Origin: Nemophila menziesii
Lineage: Eukaryota > Streptophyta > Magnoliopsida > Boraginales > Hydrophyllaceae
DNA length: 64,000 nucleotides
Reading direction: 5' to 3'
Assembly (NCBI GenBank): GCA_029959085.1
Contig: JARWIR010000008.1
Coordinates: 22,832,818 to 22,896,817, forward strand
This document shows positions 12,301-23,997 of this stretch, one piece after another (positions within the stretch are counted from its first letter, which is position 1; every line of letters starts with the position of its first letter). Position numbers and translations under genes: made by a program. The notes under the pieces were generated by a model. It was given only the letters and a program-made list of their open reading frames with translations. It ran no database searches and was not told the DNA's origin.

Positions 12301-12702
12301 TTCTCCCCCAATCTGATGATGCCAAATTCTACACTAGTGCACTCCTAGGATGATATGAAATGCAACACATATGGAGTTTCAATGGAACACATCCCTCTTA
12401 CGTTGTGCATATATGATAAAATAATAAATACAAGCACATATGAACTCTTTTCTAGGCATGAATCCCCCTCATATAAAGCATATATCATATAGATTAAGTA
12501 TATCATTCTAACATGATACATTGCAACATGTCATGAAATAATCTAGTATGGAATTTGAATATGGAATTTATTTCATTCAAAAATAAGATTCATCCCCTTT
12601 TGTCTTCATCAAAAAGATGTCAAACTAGATAAAAAGTAAGTTTAACCAAATAAGAAAAGTTTCAAAAAAAATTAATGAGATCCTAGGATAAATACGATAC
12701 AA

Positions 12703-13126
12703 TATTCGGCTTTTGAAGCGGAGCTTGTTGCGTTACATTTCGGGCTTCAAATGGCGGTAAGACGAGGGTATTCTTTCCTTAGTGTGGAGACGGATTCACG
12801 TGAGTTATATGAGCTATTGAACGGAAGTTTGAATCCACAGGACATCACCAACAATATGGTACAAACTTACCGTGGTATCTTGAGCTCTAATCCGGGTTTT
12901 TTGGTGATGTGGTGTTACCGGGAAGCTAATAAGTGCGCCGAGTGGTTGGCAAAGTGTGGGCTAAATAATGCGACTAGTTTGGAGGAGTATAGAGACCCAC
13001 CTGAAGGTCTTTGGAGGGCATTAACTAAGGATAAGTGTAGTTGGACCACTCCTAGAGTTTGTGTAGTTAATAATAATTAGGAAGCGTGGCTTCCTGGCCT
13101 GTAGGCCTCATTTGTAACAAAAAAAA
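12703..13126 (+). mobile_element. 5'-truncated LINE insertion with intact RNase H frame
   Basis: An open frame from 12709 to 13080 encodes the C-terminal RNase H (RVT_3) domain of a plant L1-type LINE: FEAELVALHFGLQMA holds the catalytic Glu, VETDSRELYELL the catalytic Asp, and WCYREANKCAEWLAKCG the terminal helix. After the stop there is a short 3' region with a TGGCTTCCTGGCC stretch, then TTTGTAAC and a poly(A) tail. Flanking target duplications are ATACGATACAA (12692-12702) and ATATGATACAA (13127-13137), 10 of 11 identical. This is textbook target-primed insertion, with 5' truncation, into the copia interior. Confidence 0.9.
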
Positions 13127-13457
13127 ATATGATACAAAAACATCTCATGTCAAGATTATACGCATGAGCACTTAAAACCTAAAATTCGTGTATAAAGTAG
13201 TATGATCACATAACTTCAAATAAGGCATAAAAGGAAGAGTAAGATTATCATATATAAAGATATGAGCAAGGAAATTTTTTTCTTACCAAGCAAGCGATGT
13301 ACTGAAAAGAAAGATGATAACTTCTTACCAAGAGTTACATAAAGATTAAATTTCAATGATATAGATCTTCTTTTACATGTTTTGTCTCAGCAATGTAGAT
13401 TAACCGAAAGAATATACAAAGGTAAAACATGCAAGATAGCATTATCAAAATAATAGG

Positions 13458-14032
13458 CAGTGTTCTAAATCAAGGTCGCCTAGCTGCCTAGACGCTCCGC
13501 CTAGGCGTTCCAAAGTGTGACCCGTCTAGAATTTCTCTAGAAGGTGGCTAAAAGAGGCGTCTACGCATACTCTAATTAATAAAACATCCAATCAGATTAA
13601 TGGGTCGCTTAACCCGAATACTACCTAGCATGCTATCCTATAAATAATTATTTGAATCTAATCCAACCCTACTCATAAGCAAAATATAAAGGAAAAACCA
13701 CTTAGGTTATAGTTCGAACGCCCGAGCAAAAGAAGAAGGTAGGATTTTCAAATTTTAAGTTTGGATTTCTTGAATTGGTAATTTTTTAAGTTAATAGTAA
13801 TGAATTTTTTATAGTTAAATATATGTTATTTATGTTAAATTAATTTATTTAAGTATATCAAGATGTAAATATTTTTCAAATCAATGTATTAGTAATATAC
13901 ATTTTATATAAAATAATATAAAAACCGCCTAAGTAAAAACCGTCTAAATTTCGATTAATGGGCCACCTAACCATCTAAGCGCTCAAAGGTGCTCGACCGC
14001 CGTAGTAGCGCCTAACCCTTTTTACAACAGTG
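13458..14032. mobile_element. Non-autonomous hAT element
   Basis: 575 bp. The left end CAGTGTTCTAAATCAAGG and the right end, read on the minus strand, CACTGTTGTAAAAAGGG, are hAT-type TIRs. Next to them are subterminal GCCTAGGCG/GGCGC-type motifs at both ends. The 8-bp target duplication is ATAATAGG (13450-13457) and ACAATAGG (14033-14040), one mismatch. No transposase is present. It sits within the copia interior. Confidence 0.88.
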
Positions 14033-14766
14033 ACAATAGGTAATATTCACATGAGATGGATCCAAGAAATAAAGTGATATTAGTCACATCCTAAAGACAA
14101 CACATAATACCAACATGCATATATTTAAAAAATAATGATGTAGCATAAATAATAAATGGAAGCATATTATGCAAGGCATATATCACATGGAAATATTAAT
14201 GAATACATGGTCATCGTGAGAATTGCAACAAATAACAACTAAGCACAGTAATATCATAATACGTCATGTCAGAACAATATATAATATAACTAAACATAAC
14301 ACGACATGAATGATAAAACTATATGATACGACATGTAATGGATAATAATATGAATTAGCAACATGTATAATATATGGTTAACAATATATCTCCCTTCAAA
14401 ATAACCAAGTCAAGGTCATGGGAAGCAAATATAGCATGTGAAACAAGAATGGTCAACATAACATGTAATCACATTAATAAACATCATAATAAACACCATA
14501 TAACTTTAAGGTAATAACAAATAAAAAATAGCTAATAACAATAATTTTTTCACCCAAAATTCCATTCTCCATATGATAAGAGAATCAATCATCAAGAGAA
14601 TGACCATTTAGCTTCTTGATGCTCTTTCCCGACTATTACAAAGAAGAAGTACAGGTACACATGGTGGTTTGGCTCCTTAAGGGTTAGTAGTACCTTTCAC
14701 AATCTAATTTAAACTTTTCCATGCAGGTACTAAAGAGACTAACTTCAATAGTCTATGATAAAAAAT

Positions 14767-14808
14767 ATAATGATATACGATATGCCCATGTCTATCACAA
14801 TAAGTGCA
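14767..14808 (-). pseudogene. Copia gag zinc-knuckle remnant
   Basis: Minus-strand reading CTYCDRHGHIVYHY matches the CX2CX4HX4C retroviral-type nucleocapsid knuckle except that the final Cys is Tyr. It lies downstream of the gag start at 15655, as expected for a copia gag. Confidence 0.65.
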
Positions 14809-15430
14809 TAAAGATTTTTTACTTATTGAAAATGATGCACTATGTGAAGAATTTGTTTTTTCAAAATTATTTTAAAAGTATCTTTGTTTGATCATGGGGT
14901 CAAAACTAAAATCGGTTTTCTCAAAACAAAGATTCTAAGTATTTACCAACAAATCCAAATCAGGTTGACCTTTAGAAAGATGTAACAAAAATTCATTTAG
15001 ATCCTCAACCTTCATTTTCATTACAATAATTTAATGTTAAAGACTTTTGTTGGTTTCAACAAAAGAGATGATATCCCAAATGGACTTGTTAATTTAACAA
15101 GATACTTCCAAGCTAAGACAAAAGAAATTATATCTCCTTTGTACCTTTTTTTAAATTATTTAATAAAATATTTTTATTTCAACATGAAACCCAATATTTT
15201 TGAAAATAAATGATAATAAGAGATCATCGTCATGTTCATAATACAAATCATTAGAAGATGAAATGTAGCTAGAATAAGATCCTAACTCATAGTCGGATAT
15301 TAAGGAGACAAGATTGTGATCACTAATTTCTCCTTCTTATTTGTCAATATTGATGATTTCATATGATATATTCATGTTGTTCCAAATGGAATGATTCGAT
15401 GAGCAATCAGTAATATAGTTAAATTCAGTC

Positions 15431-15655
15431 TCATATCCCACACAATAATATATTCAACGTTCTTGCATCTTGTGTGAGTTTCACCTTATCTTCTTCGGTG
15501 AGTGTTTTGAAGAGTTTCACTTCGAGGATACCTTGGCTTGTGATCATACAAATATCATCATTTACACATTTTATATATTTTTCCACCCTCTTTATCCACG
15601 GATAATCATCTATACCTACAAATAATGGAGGTCTAGTACTAGAAGAATCTTCCAA
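15431..15655 (-). pseudogene. Copia gag N-terminal fragment
   Basis: A 74-residue minus-strand frame starts MEDSSSTRPPLFVGIDDYPW, the typical start of plant copia Gag (RPPLF followed by a Y-P-W-K type segment). It ends with TEEDKVKLTQDARTLNILLC, corresponding to the Gag stretch that precedes the UBN2-type domain. The middle is shorter than usual and the frame then stops. It begins about 60 bp after the primer-binding site, in the correct position. Confidence 0.75.
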
Positions 15656-15726
15656 AATATTAATTGCATATCGTTTACTCTACTCATGTTTAAGAAATTA
15701 ATGTAGAGTTAGAATTTGATACCACT

Positions 15727-17291
15727 TATAAGTCCTAGGTAGTTACTAGGACTCTAATAAATGTTACGAATAATTCAAAATATTTTGGAAGATAATATCA
15801 ATATTAATACTGTTTGATAAAATTTATAAAACAATTGAAGACTAATAAAACAAAACTGTATTAGTTGATAAAAACTTATGCAATTCTTCATCACACCATA
15901 AAGTAATGAGTATAGGGATAGATATTACGCAGTAGTTTAGAGTGGTTCAGTTACCTTACATCCACTACCAAAGATAGTCACTTTAGTATTTTAAACTCAT
16001 CCACTAAATTTCTCGGTTTCTTTAAAGCTAAAAACAAAATCGAGACGAAGTAGTTTTTTGGTATTAACAACACCTAACCGAGAATTTTATTAGGCTCAAT
16101 CTCAATATGTTAGTAAATTTTTACGGGCTTAATCAAGAAACCTAGGACGAGATTTTTACCGAGCTAAGTCACAAACTAAGTGATATTTTCATGAGAGTCA
16201 ATTTTAACCTTTAAATACATTCTTATCTGATCAAGAGAAAAATCTAAACCCTTTTGGTTGTTTGACTATCATAATGAAGAACATAATACTCCTTAATGAG
16301 TAAATGATACAATTATAATGTTGAATTCCTTGATGAGTTGATATGAAGGTGAAACATGAATCTTGACTCTTCTTGAGTAGATAATACTTTGATTTTATTG
16401 AAATATCTCCTCTTTAATTGATGTTAAAGTGATAATCTTTATTAAGCTTGGATAACGAAGATTGGTTTGATTTGTTCTCCAAAGATATATAAAGATAGAG
16501 GAAAAGAAGGGTCGAGTTTTTGCTGAAAAAAGACTTCAATGTATAGGAATTTGTGCTCCCGCCGAAATTATCTACGTGACATATGACGTGGAAATATTCT
16601 TCAAAATCGGGATCACGGTTTGTACAAAACGGGTTGCTAAAACTCCCAACGACTAAAATTCCACGTGCTAGCTCTTGGTTGCAACATTCATATTGCCAAC
16701 AAGTAAAAAAGATGAAGTCTTTGTCTAAAATGTCATCCCGTTTTTATGCTCAAAACGGTTTCCCGATTTGGATCGCCATTCCAATTCATCTTGTGCAACA
16801 TTACCAAATTGAACTATAACTGCATTTCCCGAATTTTTTATTCATATCTCGGATGAGCAAACTTTATTCATAAGAAATTTTCAATATGAAAATATTATAT
16901 TTTTGTTAGTTCAACTCAAGAGCGAATTCCAATTACAAACAAAGTTATGACAAAATATATGTGCAATATTAGTAAAGTTAAGGACGCACAAATAATTTAT
17001 AGTGTGATGCTTGAATGAGAAAGCTCTTAACATATGAAATAGTTTAAATGAAGATACAAGTAATTTCTTATTTGATAACTTATGCAAAGAAAAAACATAT
17101 AAAAGTTAGGATTAATCTACACCTGTGAGTGTATATCTAATAAGAATTATCAGTCTAAAAATAAGTCAATTATTGACAAGAGACATGTTTCACAAAGGGA
17201 TAGATAATCATGTAAATAAGTATAACTAGTATGTTAATCGTAAAAGGATTTGTCACATAAAAATACACACAAAAAGGAAAATATACCAACA
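15727..17291 (-). repeat. Copia 5' LTR
   Basis: About 1.56 kb between the primer-binding-like site (15717-15724) and the outer border CCAACA at 17291 (TGTTGG on the minus strand, the expected TG start). Its outer 600 bp matches the 3' LTR at 11676-12300. The small frame at 16583-16819 lies in it and is not a gene. Confidence 0.65.
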
Positions 17292-17295
17292 TTAT

Positions 17296-17445
17296 ATTCG
17301 ATATAACAAATCAGGTTGATTTGGAATATAATTTTGTGCGAGATCTTATATCTCATGTTGACTTTATTGGTAGTATTCATGATTATTTTGCAGATATATT
17401 GACCAATTGAGTTTTGAAATCTAGTTCAAGTATTTCATTGACTTT
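17296..17445 (+). pseudogene. Copia polyprotein C-terminal fragment
   Basis: Plus-strand reading NQVDLEYNFVRDLI followed by FADILTN (then a stop) matches the end of copia RNase H, where the usual motifs are an RYHFIRD-type stretch and ADIFTKPL. It is in the opposite orientation to the adjoining copia element, so it belongs to another, older copy into which that element may have inserted. A short TTTGTG repeat follows at about 17446-17470. Confidence 0.6.
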
Positions 17446-17470
17446 GTTTGTGTTTGTGTTTGTGTTTGTC

Positions 17471-18024
17471 GTTTGAGTTGAACCTTTACGAGTATCTTGA
17501 ACTTAGTTGGCATGTCCTTTTAAATTGAATTCTTCGGGATTCTATGAAAGAGGATAGATAATAAAAGATTGACGAGTTGTTTCTTGACATTTGAATTTTT
17601 TTTGAAGATAGAAATATTTGTCCAAAGTAGATATGTTGGTAGGGTTTGTCCCTGATTATAAAATTTGTGTCAAGTTAGATATTATTAAAGTTTATGACCC
17701 AAATTATTTTAAAACTTGTCCAACTTAGTTGTTAGTCTTAAAATATCTATTACCTAGAAATATTGTTTAATGTGTATGCTATTAGTTACTTTTTTTCTTT
17801 TATTTAGTTATGTCATTTAGTAAAGATATCAATTATTAGACGTTCTTTTGTAATAAATTTTCTTTAGTAAAATCTTCTCATCTATACGTGATTTTTCTTG
17901 TTTTAACTTATATATATATGTATATATATGTAATTTTTTGGGTTTCTTGTTTCTTTATTTTGTGTTTTATCTACCATTCTAATTATGATATTTAAATCAT
18001 CGGAAAGTCAAACAAGATAAGTTA
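17471..18024. other. Intergenic DNA, nothing recognised
   Basis: AT-rich; no coding or repeat structure recognised. Confidence 0.45.
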
Positions 18025-20049
18025 AATTGAATACAAATTACTAGAAATTGCCCGGTTATTACTCACTTGCTGTTTGCAGATGATTCACTGTTCTTCCTGG
18101 ACAATTGAAGGGGATGAAATTGAACAATTTAGAGAATGTATTACAACATATTGCTCAGGTTCTGGATAGAGAATCAACTTTACAAAATCGTCTATCTGTT
18201 TTAGTAAAGATACATCAGAGGAATGTAGGGAATGAGTCACCAATATTCTAGTTATACAAGAAAAAGAGGATCTCGGTAAGTACTTAGGGATACCATTATG
18301 CCATAAACGATCCAAGGTACAATCGTTGCAATGGGACATTGTTCAGGAACAAGGAAGGATGGAAAGCATAACTTTTATCGGAAGGCGGGGAAAGAAGTAG
18401 TTATAAAGGCTGTTCTACAAGCATTACCGATATACTCTATGTCAATTTTTTCTTTTCCCATTACTTTGTGCCGTAAATTAATATCAGCAATCTCAAACTT
18501 TTGGTAGAATTCAGGTGAAAAATCGCGAATACATTGGATGTCATGGGAAAAATTGGCGGTCAACAAAATGTTAGGAGGAATGGGATTGAAAGATTTCAAG
18601 CGCATGAACACAAGCGAATTCTTAATAATCCGAACACTTTGACGGCTAGACTTCTTAAAGTTATATATTTTCCAAAAAGTACTTTTCTTGATGTTAAGTT
18701 AAGACAATCTCGAACATGGTCATGGACAAGTCTATTAGAAAGACGAGATATGTTGAAAAATATGGCAGATATCAAATTGGAGATGGAGAGTGTATAAATA
18801 TTTGGACCGAAAAATGGTTGGATACTCAGTGGAAATTAAAAAATCCTAGTGGATGTACGATACATAAAGTCAAAGAGCTTTGGGTGGAGGGTTCAACATA
18901 ATGGAATAAAGAGTTACTAGATGAAATTATTCGGAGCCGATCATTCCGGTCATATTAAGGGAAAAAGTGTTTTCAAAAGATACACACGATAAGTTAATTT
19001 GGCCATACGCTAATGGTGGAGAATATGTTACGAAGACATGATACAAGGTCCTCACAGACAGAATTTTTTGAAGAACCCCATCAGTCAAATGCTATTTCAT
19101 CTGAGGGCGAGCTATGGCAAACCATTTGGAAATCAAACGTACCCGCTAAGGTAAGAATCTTCAACTAGAAAGCCTGTAGTAATGCAATTCCAACAGGTAA
19201 AAATCTAGTGACATGAAAATGTGAAGTTTAAGTTGATTTCCAGTTGTATAACATGGAACAAGAAATAGTGGAACATATGTTACTCACATGTGGGATAGCT
19301 AAATTAGTATGGGCAGGGTCTGCACTTCAAATCAACACACATCACGACGATGAGAATTTGGGACAATGGTTTCTTAAGATAATTGAGACCTTTGTTAACA
19401 GAAGATGGAGAAGGGAAGTAGTTGTGTCATACGTGTTACTAATCATATGGAATTTATGGAAATAAAAATGAAAAGTAGGCATAGTAACTATAAGATAGAG
19501 TCTGATGAGATTATCCCAATTACCAACAAGAATATGGGTGAACATTTTGACAGAGACTGGGTTACAAGTGAACAAAGACAAAACACAAGTACATATAATG
19601 GAAGTGTTACAAATGGAGATCTCGACTTTCAAACTAATTTTGCATTCATATGTGATGTATTTTTTTATCAGCCACATAATCCCACAGGGGTTAGGAGTAG
19701 TTCATATTAATAAAAATACATGATCTCGAACCGATTTCTCAACAATTATCTCTTGTAATTCATGTACGGCCGTGGAGGGAGAAGCGCAAGCGATAATTCG
19801 CGTGTTAGAAACAAGGAGACAAAAACCACAAGATGAGATAACTATCTTCTGTGACAACCTTGAAATAATTCAAGGTAGCAACTAGGTGGAGGCTTAGACC
19901 GTGGATCAGACAAATCAAGAGACTGGCAACGGAGGTTGGTCCAGTTTTCTTTAAACACATTCCAAGAAGATTTAATAGTCGAGCGGATGCTCCAGCAAAA
20001 GGAGCCAGACACAGAGCAATGAGAAACCGAGAATCATTGGCGAAATAAA
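18025..20049 (+). pseudogene. LINE (L1-type) ORF2 3' half relic
   Basis: Starts inside the reverse transcriptase with VITHLLFADDSLFF (intact FADD box near 18060-18090). It continues through the connection domain (18400-18890: PIYSMSIFSFPITLCRKL, GGMGLKDFKRMN, and TWSWTSLLERRDML in an overlapping frame) and a zf-RVT-like part (19244-19465, EHMLLTC). The RNase H remnant (19770-20047) shows GEAQAIIRVLETRR, ITIFCDNLEIIQ and HIPRRFNSRADAPAKGA. Frameshifts and stops occur throughout. It is the same family as 4385-8790: the segment before the FADD box (TRNCPV) is shared. The 5' end is truncated. Confidence 0.88.
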
Positions 20050-20609
20050 ATAATTTCTTACCCGTCCACAAAAATAAAATAATAAACTATATGGACGGTC
20101 TCCGTATAATAAAATAAAACCAACTTCTTAAGCCATGATTGGGTTCGAAATATGCAATAATTTGTTATAAAATATATAAATTGATAACAATCATGTATGT
20201 GAATTATTTCCTATAAGGGTAAAGCCTTCCTGAAACCCCTTAACTTTCCCCAAAGTGCGCGATCCGTCCCTGATCTTCACTTTTCGCCTTTCTGGCCCTC
20301 CATCTCAATACTTTGTGACGCCGTTAGCCCATTTTTGGTTTTTCTGTCAGTTGACCGTTAGTCAACGCCACATGGCGCCAGGTCATCGCCACATAAGCTC
20401 CACCTCAGCGCCACCCGCCTTCGTCATCATCGTCCTTAACTCCTTAACTGTATTAAAAAAAATTCATTTGAAGGTTTAAATCCTTCAAACCTTCATCAAT
20501 GGAGAAAAAAATCAAAAAATTAATTAATACATGAAATTACACATTAATTAGATCTTATTGAAATTCAGATGATTGATATTTATTAAAGTAGAGCGGAGTA
20601 AAAAATACA

Positions 20610-20784
20610 TCATTCCCTTTTATCTTCTTCAAGATCTTCTACACAAAAACCGTGATCTGATGCAATTAAAACCTTTCGTTCCTTTAATTCCAATTTATTT
20701 TCTAAATCTCCACCTACTATATCTCCACCTCCAGTAAGTGATATTCCATCTTCCTCATCACCTGTCTCCTCTAAGTATGCGTAT
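20610..20784 (-). pseudogene. Possible captured exon inside MULE 1
   Basis: On the minus strand a 57-codon open stretch lacks an ATG but follows a plausible acceptor (TTTGATTTGATGTAG, ending at 20785) and ends in TGA. It reads YLEETGDEEDGISLTGGGD, then KERKVLIASDHGFCVEDLEE, an acidic peptide I do not recognise. Upstream on the same strand are a 56-codon ATG frame near 20860-21010 and a GC-rich frame at 21495-21707. Together they could be three exons of a captured host gene, but no family match supports this. Confidence 0.35.
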
Positions 20785-21429
20785 CTACATCAAATCAAAC
20801 TTTCAGAAAATAGCACACACATACACACACAAACAAGTCTAAATTTTCAGACATGAGAAGATATGGCTATATTGAGGTCAAGAACTCCATATCCTCATGC
20901 ATATTGATTTTTACCATCTTGCAACTTCCATGGATTCGAGAAGAATGTTCTGAATGATCTGAAGATTCGAACATTGGGTAAAGAATGATCCTACAGAGTT
21001 CATAACTCATCCTACAGAGTTCATAATTTAGCACGATGAGAAGATCCGATAAAATTTAACAAACTTCAAAGTTTATGTTACCTTTAGTTGCTTTCATCCA
21101 TCCTCAGCTTCCAAATTGAGTGACAGATACTAACAAACAACAAATCTTTGATTGGGTGATTTTACAGAAAGGGCATGAAGAAGATACATATATAGTGTGA
21201 ATCAAATTTCACTAAATCAGACCAAGCATTTCAAAGTGTTGATTTTAAAAAATTATAAGTTGTTTAAAGGAGTATGATTTATTGAGAGAAAGAACAGCAA
21301 ATGGGGAACCTAATCCTTCTTCACTGTTGCTGCAATTAGAAGACAAAGATTAAGTGAAATATCTTTGTGGTTTAGTCCTCATAGTTAAATCTGCTCCAAA
21401 AAATTGAATGAATGTTTATATCGCCGGAG

Positions 21430-21715
21430 AAGATTCGAACAGATCTGGTTTGGCAGCGGCCGGAGAAGAGAATGACCAGCGATGGCAACGAAGCTCACAT
21501 ATGTGTGGCTCCATTTCTCGGTGGATCTTCAGCTGAATCTGCAGGACTCCATGGTTCGAACATCTCTATGCTCGAACGAGACTTCTCTGCTCGAACGGTG
21601 GCCAGAACTGGAGCTGTTCTTCTCAAACGGCAAGCTGGCGGCGGAGCCTCCATGACAACTCTGGTGGCTGCGAGATTGCAGCGGTATGGGATTGGATCGG
21701 CAGCCACGACTGCAA
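21430..21715. other. GC-rich island inside MULE 1
   Basis: About 285 bp of clearly higher GC than its surroundings, open on both strands (plus 21412-21720, 102 aa; minus 21495-21707, 70 aa). Neither product is recognised. Such islands in MULEs are often captured exon sequence, but a conserved non-coding part of this MULE family is equally possible. Confidence 0.4.
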
Positions 21716-22314
21716 AGTAAAGGAGAGAGAGACTAGGTTTTATAAAATGATTTTGTCTTTTTTTTAATTGAGTTTTTCATTTTTTATTTGTTCGATCAAA
21801 AGCAGATGGAATGAGCTCAATTGGTTTGATATGGGATAATGGGGTGGTGGTTTGGGTTTTGTCTTTTTTTTTTAATCGAGCTATATTTTTTTTAGTTGCA
21901 ATGAAAAACACCAAGAATGTGTGTGTTTTAATGGGTCAGTGTGTGTGGTTTGATGTGTTTGTGTTGGTGTAAATGTGTTATAAGGGATAAATGACAAAAT
22001 TGCCCTTGCCACATTGTACAAAAAATCTCAGCTGCGGATGATGTGGTGCTGAGGTGGAGCTTATGTGGCGATGACCTGGCGCCATGTGGCTTTGACTAAC
22101 GGTCAACTGACAGAAAAACCAAAAAAGGGGTAACGGCGTCACAAAGTATTGAGATGGAGGGCCAGAAAGGCGAAAAGTGAAGATTAGGGGCGGATCGCGC
22201 ACTTTAGAGAAAGTTAAGGGGCTTCAGGAAGGCTTTACCCTTCCTATAATGCTATGTATGATATTTTTCAAGACAAAAGTTCAGCCACTGACGGTATAAA
22301 ATATACATGTCTAA

Positions 22315-23074
22315 GGGTATGTTTGGATGGAGGGATTGGGAGGGAGGGGATTGTATTAAAGGATAATGACAACCTCATCCTTTGTTTGTTTGGAAATAAG
22401 TAGAGGGGATAGTTTATTAAAGGATACTTGCAATCCCTTACGAACCCATATCTTCAATCCCTCCAATTCGGTGGGATTAGGAAGGAAGGATTCTTTTATT
22501 ACGTTGTAATGTCTAAATTACCCTTATTCTTTCTTTATAAAATATTTTAATAGGGGTATATGAGTCATTTAGTTATAAAAAGAATCCCTTTCTCCCATTA
22601 TTCTTCTAATCCAAATACCGGATAAATGTTATCTTTTAATAAAATCCCCCCTTCTTTTTTTATTCAATCCAAACAAGATTAAATACTCTCCTTTCTATTC
22701 CCTTGTTACACTCTCCCTTCCTATCCTTTACTCCCTCCGTCCCAAAAATAATGTCCACTTAGCATTTTCACACAGATTAAGATTTGTCATTATTGAACCC
22801 TATATGTACAAAAACGCCCCTAATAAATGTTATCATTGATGATAATGCATACCTATTTCTATGCTTAGGAAAATGCAATCAAGTATAAAATAATAATTCA
22901 AATAATTATAAATAAAAGAAAAATAGGGGTAATAAGGGAAAAAAGTAGAAAAAGTTGTCTTGAAATGGTAAGTGGACATTATTTTTGGGACACCATATTT
23001 AGTAATGTGTACATTATTTTTGGGACGGAGGAAGTAATAAAGAATCCCTCCTTAATCCAAACATAAAACATACC
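22315..23074. mobile_element. PIF/Harbinger (Tourist-type) MITE
   Basis: The left end GGGTATGTTTGGATGGAGGG and the right end, read inverted, GGTATGTTTTATGTTTGGAT share a terminal GTATGTTTGGAT-type repeat. TAA flanks both ends (22312-22314 and 23075-23077), the 3-bp target duplication of PIF/Harbinger elements. Its own sequence is about 450 bp; the rest is a nested Stowaway MITE at 22731-23034. Confidence 0.75.
22731..23034. mobile_element. Stowaway MITE nested in PIF-type MITE
   Basis: The left end CTCCCTCCGTCCCAAAAATA and the inverted right end CTTCCTCCGTCCCAAAAATA are classic Stowaway TIRs, with TA at both borders (22729-22730, 23035-23036). The right side carries a second copy of the terminal motif: ATTATTTTTGGGAC occurs at about 22979 and again at about 23013. 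This suggests a partial tandem duplication of the end. Confidence 0.9.
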
Positions 23075-23454
23075 TAAGTTTAGCCCAACTGATCTTGGTT
23101 TTACTTCTAAATAGTGAATAAATGGTGAAAATCGAGTCAATAATTAAAGTAACTCTCCAATTTATTAAGAAAAAACATACACGACGATTAATATATATAC
23201 CCGTTAGTTTTCTTCACTTATCAGCTTCATACCCTCTCACTCGATGGTAATCGATCGATCCCCATATGTTTGGAGAGTTGTCGTTTCAAAACTTATCCGA
23301 ACTACTTTTTCAGGTTTTTCCATTTTAATAAGGCCATTTAAAGTGTTTTTGTTTATTAGCCACGTGATCATTACTGCAAAAAGGTGAAATCCCAGATGAA
23401 AAAGGTTCAAATTGAGCAAGCTAAGCACAAATTAATATCAGTTTTATTAAAGAC

Positions 23455-23997
23455 TTAAAGCTGAGAATTTTGCCTTCTCAAATCTTTATAAAACTTGGCT
23501 ATGAACTCTTCACAAGCATCATCAACAATATGGCTATCTTCATCAACATCTCTTAATGGGAAAGGGGAATCAGTTATCCTCAGCTGCCTAACCATAGGAC
23601 TCTTCCCAAACCCCGGTAAAGCCGGCGATGCCATTATAGATTCAATGTCTTCCATGGAAGGCGCATAATGGTGGTTTTTGTTTTTTCCTTTGCTGAGATG
23701 AAAACTTGGGTATGCAGGGCTGTTACTACAGCTGAACTCATACTCATTAGGGGGGTTGGCTGTGTAGGATAAGTGGCATCCGTCTTGTGAGCGGCGGCTA
23801 ACGGTGGAGGTAGCCCAACTGTGACTGTGGTGAAACATAAGATTTTGTAATGTCTTTCCAACAATCTTGCCACGTTTCATCATCATATTAAGATCAGACA
23901 GTAGCTTACTCTTTGATATGCCTTTTTTCATCATGAATATTGCTACACGTACCATGTGCCAGAATTTCTTAGCTATTATTGGTAGATTTGATTCCAT
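23455..23997 (-). CDS. DUF761 / Avr9-Cf-9 rapidly elicited protein 146-like
   Basis: An intact single-exon frame of 180 residues. Residues 9-57 hold the conserved N-terminal block of the family (KKFWHMVRVAIFMMKKG, then SKSKLLSDLNMMMKRGKI and NLMFHHHS-like residues). Residues 163-176 are the DUF761 signature EEFIAKFYKDLRRQ. The middle is Ser/Pro-rich and basic. Length and single-exon structure fit the family, which includes the tobacco ACRE146-type proteins induced in defence and cotton-fibre-expressed relatives. The biochemical role is not established. No membrane segment is convincing; residues 14-23 are only mildly hydrophobic. The ATG is the first in frame, about 145 bp downstream of a TATA box. 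A possible poly(A) signal (AATAAA on the minus strand, 23444-23449) lies just past the stop. Confidence 0.88.
   Translation of the reverse strand: MESNLPIIAKKFWHMVRVAIFMMKKGISKSKLLSDLNMMMKRGKIVGKTLQNLMFHHSHSWATSTVSRRSQDGCHLSYTANPPNEYEFSCSNSPAYPSFHLSKGKNKNHHYAPSMEDIESIMASPALPGFGKSPMVRQLRITDSPFPLRDVDEDSHIVDDACEEFIAKFYKDLRRQNSQL

Larger units (their letters stand above)
12313..15726 (-). pseudogene. Ty1/copia element interior, decayed
   Basis: Interior of a minus-strand copia element between its two LTRs. Visible in order on the minus strand: a primer-binding-like site (TGGTATCA, complement at 15717-15724) matching initiator tRNA-Met; a gag N-terminal frame (15431-15655); a CCHC knuckle remnant at 14767-14808 (CTYC then GHIVYHY, last Cys changed to Tyr); and an SG..I motif near 14600 that may be the end of gag and start of protease. 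Pol is not readable. Two later elements, a LINE (12692-13137) and a hAT (13458-14032), interrupt it. Much of the rest is AT-rich DNA without recognisable content. Confidence 0.7.
20217..22240. mobile_element. Non-autonomous Mutator-like element (MULE 1)
   Basis: 2,024 bp with long TIRs of about 210-230 bp (20217-20430 and 22020-22240 inverted). The ends begin GGGTAAAGCCTTCCTGA. The TIR contains the GTTGACCGTTAGTCAA and CACATGGCGCCAGGTCATCG blocks in both arms. A perfect 9-bp target duplication, TTCCTATAA, lies at 20208-20216 and 22241-22249, diagnostic for Mutator-like elements. There is no transposase. The interior has a GC-rich island and exon-like segments, so it may be a Pack-MULE. Confidence 0.92.
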
